Shown in pieces: positions 6,326 to 13,463 of a stretch of 14,821 nt of DNA. The DNA comes from Nitrospiria bacterium. Lineage in GTDB: Bacteria; Nitrospirota; CAKKRA01; 9FT-COMBO-42-15. The position numbers were made by a program, and so were the translations under genes. The number at the start of each line of letters is the position of its first letter. The first letter of the stretch is position 1. The stretch spans positions 1-14,821 of the forward strand of contig CAKKST010000461.1 in assembly GCA_919903585.1 (NCBI GenBank). The letters run 5' to 3'. The notes under the pieces are model-generated. The model saw only the letters and a list, made by a program, of their open reading frames with translations. It ran no database searches and was not told the origin of the DNA.

Positions 6326-7957
6326 TTACCCCTTTGAAAAATTCTCCTGCCACTCCTTCTGAAACTGCTCATAGGATAATGTCAGGCCGTCAGAAAAGGC
6401 CTGCTCAATGGTCTTGTTGTTTCCTAATTCCTCAAGCACCCTTTTTATATTATGCATTCCATATCTCTCAATCATAAACTCCACAACAGCATGACTCATG
6501 GTATATGCAATCTGCGCCTGATAGCTGTTAAAGCCCATGAATGAGCCTTCAAGGTTCTTTAATGGAATCATCACCTTATTCTTCTGCATGGCCTTGATCA
6601 GCTCCTTTCTGTAGTCTGCCATATTCCTATCTTCAAAATGCTCTGCAAGCCCCTCATTAAGCCATGTCGGACACCTTCCATTCTTTACAATAGAGCGTAC
6701 AAGCGCGTGGGTATATTCATGATAGAGGGTCTTTTTTAGTTCATTAAACTCATTCTTATAGCCGCCAATAGGGATCCGTATTTTTCCATCATAGAGCGCG
6801 CCTGCCCATGAAGGAGACCTTGTTACGTCCCTGAACTGCTGTTTTGTGTATAGATATACAATAACCTCTGTATCAGGATAGGCTGAAAGATCCCTTCCTA
6901 TTTCTCTATAGGCATCCTCTAATATGGAGATAACAATCCTCCCCACATCCCTCTCCTCAGGGCCTTCAAACCTCAATGTAAAGTGGCTTGCTGCCTCTTT
7001 TGTAAAACTTTCACTTGTGTCCTTTTCCCTCTTTGCCTTTGACAGATAATATCTTGCCTTCTGGTCAGAAGGCGCAATGCTTAATACCTTTTCCCAGTAA
7101 GAGATGGCCTTTCCAACCTCATCACCCTTATAATACAGTTCAGCAAGAAGGTGATATGCCTCAAGGAAGTTTGGATCAAGCCCGACAGCCGTGTTCAGCG
7201 CATCAATGGCCTCAGGCTCTTTATTCAACTGGAGATAAGCCGCCCCAATACCAAGATATAACTTAGGGTCTTTGTCAGAGGAATAATTTATGGCATTTTT
7301 GTAATCCTCTACTGCATCCCTGTAATTGCCTGTCTCAGCCTTTTTTACGGCTATTATGCCGTATGTGGCAGAAATGGCCTTTTTAATATCCCGATTCGCC
7401 GCATCCTTTTCAAGCGCCATCTTAAAACTCTCCACTGCATTCTGGTATTTGCCATTTTCAATAAAATCCTTTCCATCCTTTAGGTATCTCATAACCATTG
7501 GATCAGAGGCGCTGATGTTTTCTACCTGCTTTTCAGTAAGCCTTGGCAGTGGAAGGGTAATATTTGCAGATGCAATAACCTGCTTCTCTTCTGGAGGCTT
7601 ATCAAGAGTCTGCGCCAGCTTAGTTGTTACAGGCCTTGCTGCAATCCATTGATAAAAAACAACTGCAAGCAGAAGAACAATAATACCTGCAAGGGCGCCA
7701 ATAATTATTAGACCTGTCCTCTGCCTTCCATCTTTTTTGGAAGCTGTCTCCTCTTTTTCTCTAATCCCCCCATCCACCTCCTTAACCCCCTTTTGTCCCC
7801 CTTTAATAAAGGGGGATGTAGGGGGATTATCTTCATGCTCATTTCCCTCTTTAGCGGCGGCAGTGGTTGAATGGCCTTCTTTAGCTAACGGTGTGCTGCA
7901 CTTTGGACAGACCTCTGTGCCGTCAGGCAAGTTTGACCAGCAGTTTTTGCAAAACAT
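6326..7957 (-). CDS. Membrane-anchored zinc-ribbon/TPR protein with a C-terminal gluzincin peptidase domain
   Basis: A 543-residue multidomain protein. An N-terminal zinc ribbon has CxxC pairs C3/C6 and C17/C20. A single membrane segment lies at about 82-104. Tetratricopeptide units cover about 155-310, with repeated A..Y...G......A......L.P signatures. The C-terminal domain has HEYTH (413-417) with a downstream glutamate in WLNEG (E435), the HExxH...E arrangement of gluzincin metallopeptidases (MA clan, peptidase_MA-like). The likely topology is ribbon inside and TPR-peptidase outside. Substrate is unknown; envelope protein processing or maintenance is inferred. The linker at about 43-66 (NPPTSPFIKGG...) is encoded by a dispersed palindromic repeat. 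GGAGG lies just upstream of the ATG, next to a further repeat copy. It lies 66 bp upstream of the DUF4390-ntrYX genes and may be co-transcribed. Confidence 0.85.
   Translation of the reverse strand: MFCKNCWSNLPDGTEVCPKCSTPLAKEGHSTTAAAKEGNEHEDNPPTSPFIKGGQKGVKEVDGGIREKEETASKKDGRQRTGLIIIGALAGIIVLLLAVVFYQWIAARPVTTKLAQTLDKPPEEKQVIASANITLPLPRLTEKQVENISASDPMVMRYLKDGKDFIENGKYQNAVESFKMALEKDAANRDIKKAISATYGIIAVKKAETGNYRDAVEDYKNAINYSSDKDPKLYLGIGAAYLQLNKEPEAIDALNTAVGLDPNFLEAYHLLAELYYKGDEVGKAISYWEKVLSIAPSDQKARYYLSKAKREKDTSESFTKEAASHFTLRFEGPEERDVGRIVISILEDAYREIGRDLSAYPDTEVIVYLYTKQQFRDVTRSPSWAGALYDGKIRIPIGGYKNEFNELKKTLYHEYTHALVRSIVKNGRCPTWLNEGLAEHFEDRNMADYRKELIKAMQKNKVMIPLKNLEGSFMGFNSYQAQIAYTMSHAVVEFMIERYGMHNIKRVLEELGNNKTIEQAFSDGLTLSYEQFQKEWQENFSKG
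7763..7830. repeat. Palindromic C/G-rich dispersed repeat, copy 2, translated inside the peptidase gene
   Basis: Ends AATCCCCC and GGGGGATTAT with an inner CCCCCTTTAATAAAGGGGG hairpin. It is about 66 bp, divisible by three, and keeps the peptidase frame open. It encodes the Pro/Gly/Lys-rich linker between the zinc ribbon and the membrane segment. The repeat core matches copies 1 and 3. It is most simply read as an in-frame insertion into a tolerant linker. Confidence 0.8.
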
Positions 7958-7971
7958 AAACAGTCCTCCAT

Positions 7972-8017
7972 ACTCCCCCCATTCCCCCCTTTATTAAAGG
8001 AGGGTGAGGGGGGATTA
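7972..8017. repeat. Palindromic C/G-rich dispersed repeat, copy 3 (upstream of the peptidase gene)
   Basis: CCCCCC and CCCCCCTTTATTAAAGGAGG arms followed by GGGGGGATTA, a diverged copy of the same family. It lies immediately upstream of the peptidase ribosome site. Its right edge coincides with the stop codon (8015-8017) of the transposase remnant on the minus strand. It would form a hairpin in the peptidase leader if transcription starts beyond it. Confidence 0.75.
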
Positions 8018-8167
8018 GGTCTTAAAATATTGTTCTTTATCCGCCAATTCCTGTTTAATCACCTTGCTCACTGTAGTATAGTGGATTTTTAGGCAATCTG
8101 CAATCTCTTTCAGGGTATAACCATATCTCACATGGGCAAGGTAGATACACTTTATCTCTATGGGCAT
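8015..8167 (-). pseudogene. Decayed Y1/REP-type transposase, C-terminal helix-turn-helix only
   Basis: A 50-codon frame carries YLAHVRYGYTLKEIADCLKI then HYTTVSKVIK, the C-terminal helix-turn-helix that follows the Y1 HUH domain in many REP-associated and IS200-like transposases. Upstream, the adjoining frame contains LTEANAHRDKVYL ending next to this HTH, consistent with a single-base frameshift near 8140-8150. The upstream HUH domain is not visible in 8170-8290. It is therefore a remnant, not a working gene. No regulatory gene with this short N-terminus is known to me, so an independent HTH regulator is the weaker alternative. Confidence 0.6.
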
Positions 8168-8295
8168 TTGCCTCTGTCAGCCGCCTCACCAGTCCATAGA
8201 AGGTTAAATGAGTAAGGACAGCTTTTGTGTATTCGTGATTAAGATTATCATCAAATATTCATAAAAACAAGCAGTTATTCAAAACTGACATTTCC

Positions 8296-8325
8296 TTGAC
8301 TTATATCCCTGTCTTTCTTTATAAT
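8296..8325 (+). promoter_or_regulatory. Sigma-70-type promoter for the epimerase-led gene group
   Basis: TTGACT at 8296-8301 and a perfect TATAAT at 8320-8325, spaced by 18 bp. Transcription would start near 8332, giving a leader of about 43 nt before the ATG at 8375. GAAGGGG lies 7-8 bp before that ATG. The rest of the 7958-8374 gap holds only the repeat and the transposase remnant. Confidence 0.7.
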
Positions 8326-8374
8326 TAATATTGGGATTAGGGGGTCTTGCTCACATCTTTGAAGGGGAAAACAG

Positions 8375-9265
8375 ATGATACTTATAGCAGGCGGTACTGG
8401 TTTTGTCGGAAGCCATCTTGTCAGCAGGCTGATAAATGAAGGGCATAAGGTAAGATGCGTTGTAAGAGAAGGCTCAAGCAAGGTCGGTAGAATAAAAGAC
8501 CTCGGTGTTGAAATTGCCGCTGGTGATATTTCAGACCCTGCCTCGCTTAACAATGCCTGCAAAGGCATTGATACAGTCATCCACCTCGTAGGTATAATTC
8601 AGGAACAAAAGGGAATGACCTTCCAGTCCATCCATGTAGATGGCACAAGGAACCTTATTAATGCAGCAAAGAAGAATAATGTAAGGCTCTTTTATTACCA
8701 GAGCGCCAATGGCGCAGATAAAAACGGCAGGACTGCATATTACAGGACAAAGGCAGAGGCAGAGGAGATTGTCAAGGCCAGCGGATTAGACTATATTATA
8801 TTCAGGCCTTCACTGATATATGGAAATGGTGATGAATTTGTATTAAGACTCACCAAGATAATCCGTGAAGCGCCAGTAATTCCCATCATAGGCTCAGGCG
8901 AGTCGTTGCTCCAGCCGATCTTTATTGACGACCTGATTGCCTGCCTTATTAAGGCAATCACAACACCACAGTTCAGGAGCAGGACATTCTGCGTTGCGGG
9001 GCCGGAACAGATAAGGTTTGAGGATATTATAAACAGGATTGCTGATGCAATGGGTATAAAAAAATCAAAATTTCACATCCCCGTAACCCTGATGCGGCCT
9101 GCCGCAATGATTATGGAAGCCCTCCTGCCCAAACCGCCTGTTACATGGGAGCAGATAATCATGCTGCAGGGTGATAATGTCTGCGATATAAAAGAGATGA
9201 AAGAGGTCTTTAACATAGAACCTGTGCCCTTTAATGAAGGGCTGAAGAGATTTTTAGTTTTGTAG
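8375..9265 (+). CDS. NAD(P)-dependent sugar-epimerase/NDUFA9-like short-chain dehydrogenase
   Basis: A 296-residue extended/atypical SDR. The dinucleotide-binding loop GGTGFVGSH is at 6-14, followed by an acidic/basic strand end, DISDP at 51-55, a YxxxK pair (Y122, K126) and FRPSLIYGNGDEF at about 148-160. The length and the RPSLIYG and CVAGPE patterns match the group annotated as complex I NDUFA9-subunit-like epimerases, which bind NAD(P)H and may modify isoprenoid or quinone-related or sugar substrates; the true substrate is unknown. First gene after a strong promoter. The stop codon TAG (9263-9265) forms the first bases of a palindromic repeat. Confidence 0.85.
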   Translation: MILIAGGTGFVGSHLVSRLINEGHKVRCVVREGSSKVGRIKDLGVEIAAGDISDPASLNNACKGIDTVIHLVGIIQEQKGMTFQSIHVDGTRNLINAAKKNNVRLFYYQSANGADKNGRTAYYRTKAEAEEIVKASGLDYIIFRPSLIYGNGDEFVLRLTKIIREAPVIPIIGSGESLLQPIFIDDLIACLIKAITTPQFRSRTFCVAGPEQIRFEDIINRIADAMGIKKSKFHIPVTLMRPAAMIMEALLPKPPVTWEQIIMLQGDNVCDIKEMKEVFNIEPVPFNEGLKRFLVL

Positions 9266-9312
9266 GCACGGTTTTAACCGTGCTGTTTTGCACGAATAAA
9301 TTCGTGCCTACA
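9261..9312. repeat. Double-hairpin dispersed repeat between the epimerase and deacetylase genes
   Basis: Perfect 10-bp terminal inverted repeats TGTAGGCACG (9261-9270) and CGTGCCTACA (9303-9312). Inside are two perfect hairpins: GCACGGTT/AACCGTGC at 9266-9283 and CACGAAT/ATTCGTG at 9291-9306. It starts on the epimerase stop codon and ends about 20 bp before the next ATG. There is no U-run, so it is probably not a simple terminator. A different sequence family from the CCCCC repeats, similar in style to the one at 13412-13437. Confidence 0.8.
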
Positions 9313-9332
9313 TTCCTTTGGATGAGGAGAAT

Positions 9333-10490
9333 ATGTATTTTCGGGACAATAACAAAGCATCACCAACACCTGCCTCTGCCTTTATCTACACAGAAAAGTT
9401 TGATAAATACACCTACGGAGATGCCCACCCATTAAAGATGATAAGGCTAAAACTTACCTATGAACTTATCAAGGGATATGGGCTGCTTGAATCTCCAAAC
9501 ATACTCTATATTGAATCTGAACCTGCAAGGGAAGAGGATGTCCTAGGCTTTCACACAAAGGAGTATATAGATGTATTAAAGGCCATAGATAGAGGTGGAT
9601 ATCCCACAGATACAGTAAAATTCGGCCTTGGGTGGGGTGATAATCCTATAATAAAAGGGATATACGAAGGTTCTCTGCTCTCAAGCGGCGGGTCTATTCA
9701 GGCAGCAGAAATCATAGCAGAAGGCAAGACAGCCTCTGCCTTTAATATTGCCGGCGGCCTGCATCATGCCATGCCGAACAGGGCATCTGGATTCTGTTAT
9801 ATTAATGACCCTGTCCTTGCCATAAAGGAGCTTCTGAAAAGATACAACAGGATTGCATACATAGATATTGATGCCCATCACGGCGATGGCGTGCAATATG
9901 CCTTTTATGATACTGATAAGGTATTAACCATTTCCTTACACGAAACAGGAACATTCCTGTTTCCGGGCACAGGTTTTACAGATGAAATCGGCGCCGGAAA
10001 GGGGAAGGGTTTCTCTGTAAATCTTCCCTTTTATCCTGGCACAGATGACGAGATATTTGTATGGGGTTTTAATGAAATTGTCCCGCCATTAATAGAGGCC
10101 TTCAAACCTGATGCAATAGTTGCACAGCTTGGCGTAGACACAATGGCAACTGACCCATTAACACACCTTGAGCTTACAACAAATGGCTTCTGTGAGATGG
10201 TCCAAAGAATCAAGGGATTCAATATCCCTCTCGTTGCCTTGGGAGGGGGCGGTTATAATGTCACCAATGTTGCGCGATGCTGGACTCTAACAATGGGTAT
10301 ACTTGCAGGGGTTGAGCTTCCGGATGCCATTCCAGAGGATAAGATGGCGCTTTTAAGGCAAAATGGATTTGAAGGCAAGGGATTGCGTGACCCTCTTACA
10401 AAACAGAAGGCAGATAGATATATAAAGGATAAGGCAGCAGAAGGGGTTGATTATATAAGGAAAGAAATCTTCCCCTTTCATAATATTTAG
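9333..10490 (+). CDS. Class I histone-deacetylase-like (AcuC-type) zinc deacetylase
   Basis: A 385-residue deacetylase of the arginase/deacetylase fold. AcuC-type members remove acetyl groups from protein lysines such as acetyl-CoA synthetase; others act on acetylpolyamines. Counting from the ATG at 9333: catalytic HH at 144-145, zinc ligands D180 and H182 in DIDAHHGDG, D269 in LGVDTM and the transition-state Tyr308 in GGGGYN. The site is complete. The frame is also open from a TTG at 9318, which would give 390 residues. The ATG is preferred because AGGAG lies 3 bp before it, although that spacing is short. It follows the epimerase across a palindromic repeat. Length and full-length match favour AcuC over the shorter acetoin-type homologues; the substrate is not shown. 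Confidence 0.88.
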   Translation: MYFRDNNKASPTPASAFIYTEKFDKYTYGDAHPLKMIRLKLTYELIKGYGLLESPNILYIESEPAREEDVLGFHTKEYIDVLKAIDRGGYPTDTVKFGLGWGDNPIIKGIYEGSLLSSGGSIQAAEIIAEGKTASAFNIAGGLHHAMPNRASGFCYINDPVLAIKELLKRYNRIAYIDIDAHHGDGVQYAFYDTDKVLTISLHETGTFLFPGTGFTDEIGAGKGKGFSVNLPFYPGTDDEIFVWGFNEIVPPLIEAFKPDAIVAQLGVDTMATDPLTHLELTTNGFCEMVQRIKGFNIPLVALGGGGYNVTNVARCWTLTMGILAGVELPDAIPEDKMALLRQNGFEGKGLRDPLTKQKADRYIKDKAAEGVDYIRKEIFPFHNI

Positions 10491-10503
10491 TTTGCTTTTT
10501 ATA

Positions 10504-10531
10504 TTGATAATTATTACTTTTTTGATATAAT
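10504..10531 (+). promoter_or_regulatory. Sigma-70-type promoter before the HD-GYP gene
   Basis: TTGATA at 10504-10509 and TATAAT at 10526-10531 with a 16-bp spacer in an AT-rich gap. The start would be near 10538, leaving about 20 nt that include the ribosome site AAGGTAGG ahead of the ATG at 10559. Confidence 0.6.
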
Positions 10532-10558
10532 TAATAGAAAGTTTTAAGGTAGGTTTTT

Positions 10559-12382
10559 ATGTCTTCATCTGTAGTTCATAAGGCAGGTTTAAGAAAAAAG
10601 ATAATATTTTCAATACTTCTTGTTGCAATAATCCCAGGGGCAATAGGCCTGCTTGTAACATACTATCAGGGTAAGAAAGGGATAAGGGAATCTATTGGTT
10701 CAAGCTTTCAGGTAATTGCAAGAGAGACAGCAAAAAAGATTGATATGGTGCTGGAAAATGAGATTGATGAGGCCGCCAACCTTTCTATTGCTTATGAGAT
10801 AAAAGAGGGCCTTCGCAAGGCAAATCAGGGATATAAAGGAAAAGGCAGGGATGCAATCAAAAAGGAATTATTAGGGCTTGATACAAGGTGGAATAATTTA
10901 AGCATAACTGACCCCTTTGTCTTAGGTATCCTTAAAAATAGCCCGTCTCAATTCTTAAAAAGGTTTAACCTTAATGAAAAAGAAGGGCATATCCATTTAT
11001 CTGTGTATGACAAGGAAGGGGGGCTTATTGCCTCCATAAGGAAAACCGATAACTATTATGTTGGCAATAAACCATGGTGGCAGATAATCTCAGAAGGCAA
11101 CAGGGTAAAGCCTTATTTAAGTGATGTTACCTTTGATGAAAAGATACAGAATCATACCTTTGATATTGTCTATCCAATCGTTGATGAAAAAGAGGGCGGA
11201 TTCATGGGTGTTATCAGGATGGTTCATGATGTAACGCTCTTTTTTAACGATGTAACAGATATAAAGGTCGGGAAGACAGGCCATGCAAACCTGATAACAT
11301 CTGCTGGAAACATCCTTGTCTGTCCGATCTATCCCATAAAGAGCCATAATATTACTGAATCCCTGACCAAGAATATCGTGGAAGAAAGTTCCGGCTGGAC
11401 CATTGCAAAAGACGATGCCCATGGCGGCAAGAATTCTCTTGTCGGTTTTGCACCTGTAAATTTTACAACAAAGAATCCTTCCAGTAATTTTGGCGGCAAA
11501 AAATGGTATGTCTTTGTAAGGCAGGCGCCGTCAGAGACCTATCAATCCATTAATCTCTTAATGAGTCAGGTCGCAATCATTGCGCTCTCATTAACAATCG
11601 TATTAGGCATCCTCGGATTCTTTGCGGCAAACCGCATCATGAAGCCTATCCATGCCCTTCATACAGGGGCAGAGATAATAGGAAACGGCAACCTCACCTA
11701 CAGGGTCTCTGTTAACACAAACGATGAGATAGAACAGCTTGCCAGTGAATTTAATCTAATGGCAGAAAAACTAAAAATGAGGCAGGATGATTTAGAAAAT
11801 GCCTATCTCGGAACTATTAAGGCGCTCACCTCAGCTATAGACGCAAAGGACAAATATACCCGCGGCCACTCCGGAAGGGTGACAGAGCTGTCCATTAAGA
11901 TCGGTCAAAAACTTGGCTTTGCCCCTGACAGGCTCTCTATACTGGAGCAGGCAAGTCTATTTCATGATGTTGGAAAGATCGGGATTGAAGATGCAATCCT
12001 GAACAAGGCTTCAAGATTAAATGAGCTTGAATACGCCATTATAAAAAAACACCCGGAAATAGGTGCAGACATAATAAAGGATGTGGATTATCTGAAGCCG
12101 CTCATCCCCATAATAAGGCATGACCATGAAAGATATGATGGCTCAGGCTATCCGTATGGCTTAAAAGGTGAGGATATACCTTTGGAGGCAAGGGTTATAG
12201 CCATTGCTGACTTCTATGATGCAATAACAACTGACAGGCCTTACAGAAAGGGCCTATCCCATGAGGATGCAATTGAAGAAATAAGATCGCGGAGTGGGAC
12301 AGATTTTGACCCTAAGATTGTGGAGGTATTTTTAGAATGCGTAGAAGAATATAGAAAGAATAATAATGGAGATGAAAGATGA
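10559..12382 (+). CDS. Membrane HD-GYP phosphodiesterase with Cache-like sensor and HAMP domain
   Basis: A 607-residue sensor-effector. A transmembrane segment at about 14-36 is followed by an extracytoplasmic dCache-like region (about 40-330), a second transmembrane segment (about 333-356), HAMP (about 355-410) and an HD-GYP domain (about 415-600). HD-GYP enzymes break down cyclic di-GMP. Visible are HSGRV (437-441), the HD pair H469/D470, H498 in KKHPE, HERYDGSGYP (523-532) and IADFYDAITTDRPYR (549-563). The motif often written HHE reads DHE here (D522, H523), so one usual metal-ligand His is replaced by Asp. It has its own promoter and ribosome site, and its TGA overlaps the DoxX ATG by 4 bp. 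Ligand of the sensor domain unknown. Confidence 0.9.
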   Translation: MSSSVVHKAGLRKKIIFSILLVAIIPGAIGLLVTYYQGKKGIRESIGSSFQVIARETAKKIDMVLENEIDEAANLSIAYEIKEGLRKANQGYKGKGRDAIKKELLGLDTRWNNLSITDPFVLGILKNSPSQFLKRFNLNEKEGHIHLSVYDKEGGLIASIRKTDNYYVGNKPWWQIISEGNRVKPYLSDVTFDEKIQNHTFDIVYPIVDEKEGGFMGVIRMVHDVTLFFNDVTDIKVGKTGHANLITSAGNILVCPIYPIKSHNITESLTKNIVEESSGWTIAKDDAHGGKNSLVGFAPVNFTTKNPSSNFGGKKWYVFVRQAPSETYQSINLLMSQVAIIALSLTIVLGILGFFAANRIMKPIHALHTGAEIIGNGNLTYRVSVNTNDEIEQLASEFNLMAEKLKMRQDDLENAYLGTIKALTSAIDAKDKYTRGHSGRVTELSIKIGQKLGFAPDRLSILEQASLFHDVGKIGIEDAILNKASRLNELEYAIIKKHPEIGADIIKDVDYLKPLIPIIRHDHERYDGSGYPYGLKGEDIPLEARVIAIADFYDAITTDRPYRKGLSHEDAIEEIRSRSGTDFDPKIVEVFLECVEEYRKNNNGDER

Positions 12383-12858
12383 TAAAAAACTTCAGGGAGC
12401 AGACCCACCTTGGCTATATTGCTATTTTAAGAATTCTAATAGGTTTCTTCTTTCTAATGTCAGGTATTTCAAAATATTCCAGCGGTTTTTTGCAGAAACC
12501 CATATTAAAAGGCGTACTCCAAAAATGGGCTGAAGGAAATCCTAATATATGGTATAAGTCTTTCCTCCTTGATACAGCTATCCCTAATTATGAAATCTTT
12601 GCATACCTTGTGGTATATGGAGAGATACTTGTTGGGTTCTGCCTTCTCCTCGGTCTTTTAACCCGTATATCCTCTGCCTTTGGTATATTTATGAATATAA
12701 ACTTTCTGCTCGGCAACGGCTGGAGCGGGCCTGCAAACAAAAATGTAAATATCCTCTTTATTGCGCTTCAGATTATTTTCATAGCCTCAGCAGCAGGCAG
12801 GTCAATCGGTGCTGATGGCATCTTAAAAAAGCGATTTTCAAAAATACCTATCTTTTAA
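12379..12858 (+). CDS. DoxX-family membrane protein
   Basis: A 159-residue protein with four predicted membrane segments (about 11-31, 73-94, 97-113 and 123-140). It has the DoxX pattern ILRILIGFFFLMSGISK near the N-terminus and YGEILVGFCLLLGLLTR at 80-96. Family members include the small subunit of archaeal thiosulfate:quinone oxidoreductase and bacterial proteins tied to redox stress; a precise function cannot be given. The ATGA overlap with the HD-GYP gene implies coupled translation and a shared role, perhaps membrane redox sensing. Confidence 0.85.
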   Translation: MIKNFREQTHLGYIAILRILIGFFFLMSGISKYSSGFLQKPILKGVLQKWAEGNPNIWYKSFLLDTAIPNYEIFAYLVVYGEILVGFCLLLGLLTRISSAFGIFMNINFLLGNGWSGPANKNVNILFIALQIIFIASAAGRSIGADGILKKRFSKIPIF

Positions 12859-12882
12859 TGCCTCATTAGCATCCTTCTTATT

Positions 12883-12918
12883 TTCCCCTCCCTTGATGGG
12901 AGGGGTTAGGGGAGGGTG
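12883..12918. repeat. C/G-rich palindromic repeat between the doxX-like and coxG-like genes
   Basis: TCCCCTCCC and GGGAGGGG arms around TTGAT, with a further GGGGAGGGTGA copy after TTA. It is a related but distinct CCCCT-type dispersed palindrome in the 115-bp gap after the DoxX stop. The RNA would fold into a stable stem and might limit readthrough into the next gene. Confidence 0.7.
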
Positions 12919-12973
12919 AATTTAAAGAAGTGTATAGGAAATAGCTTGCCCCTTTGATAAGTAGAGACAAAAA

Positions 12974-13408
12974 ATGCCCGACGCAAAAAAAATCTTTACA
13001 GTAGACGCTCCCATAGAAAAGGTATGGAGCTTTCTGCGCGATATGAAACAGGTCGGCTCCTGCGTGCCGGGCTGTGAAGGCGTATGCATTGTAAATGAAA
13101 AGGATACAGACTGGAAGGTAACGGTAAATTTCGGCCCCTTTTCAAAAACCATAATCATGCGTGCCCACACCACCTTTGAGGCCCCGCCAAACAAAGGCGA
13201 ATGGACTGCAACAGGCAATGACCTTTACACAAAGGGCTCTGTGGAATTAAAAAAGATATCAGAGCATAAGACAGAGGTAACCTACTGGTCAAGTGTATCT
13301 GCAAACGGCATTCTCGCTAAACTTGCAGAACCCATAATCAGGCTAAAGATTTCTGCTGATGCAGCAGAATTTGCAGAGTGTGTGAAGAAAAGAGTGGAGG
13401 AAGTATAA
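12974..13408 (+). CDS. CoxG-like SRPBCC-fold protein
   Basis: A 144-residue protein of the START/SRPBCC superfamily, CoxG subgroup: N-terminal DAPIEKVWSFLRD (11-23), the characteristic VPGCEG (31-36), and a C-terminal helix ending ADAAEFAECVKKRVEEV. CoxG proteins were named from carbon-monoxide dehydrogenase clusters, where CoxG helps anchor the enzyme to the membrane and is reported to bind quinone. No cox genes are here, so a lipid- or quinone-binding role is only inferred. The ribosome site is weak (AGAGAC). Expression probably depends on upstream readthrough past the repeat at 12883-12918. Confidence 0.8.
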   Translation: MPDAKKIFTVDAPIEKVWSFLRDMKQVGSCVPGCEGVCIVNEKDTDWKVTVNFGPFSKTIIMRAHTTFEAPPNKGEWTATGNDLYTKGSVELKKISEHKTEVTYWSSVSANGILAKLAEPIIRLKISADAAEFAECVKKRVEEV

Positions 13409-13411
13409 TAA

Positions 13412-13437
13412 TGTAGGGGCGAGGCGCTGCCTCGCCC
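13412..13437. repeat. Hairpin repeat at the coxG-like gene end
   Basis: TGTAGG followed by perfect 9-bp arms GGGCGAGGC (13417-13425) and GCCTCGCCC (13429-13437) around GCT. It begins 4 bp after the coxG-like stop and lies in the gap between converging genes. No U-run follows directly on either strand; it may still aid transcript ending or protection. The TGTAGG start resembles the repeat at 9261. Confidence 0.75.
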
Positions 13438-13463
13438 TTGAAAAAATTAATTTTTATTACCTT

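Noticed and set aside
3441..8017. CRISPR-like array from the repeated CCCCC palindromes
   Set aside because: Copies are kilobases apart, of variable length, and have no spacer structure or cas genes.
9318..9332. TTG start for the AcuC-type deacetylase
   Set aside because: There is no ribosome site before it; the ATG at 9333 has AGGAG upstream, though closely spaced.
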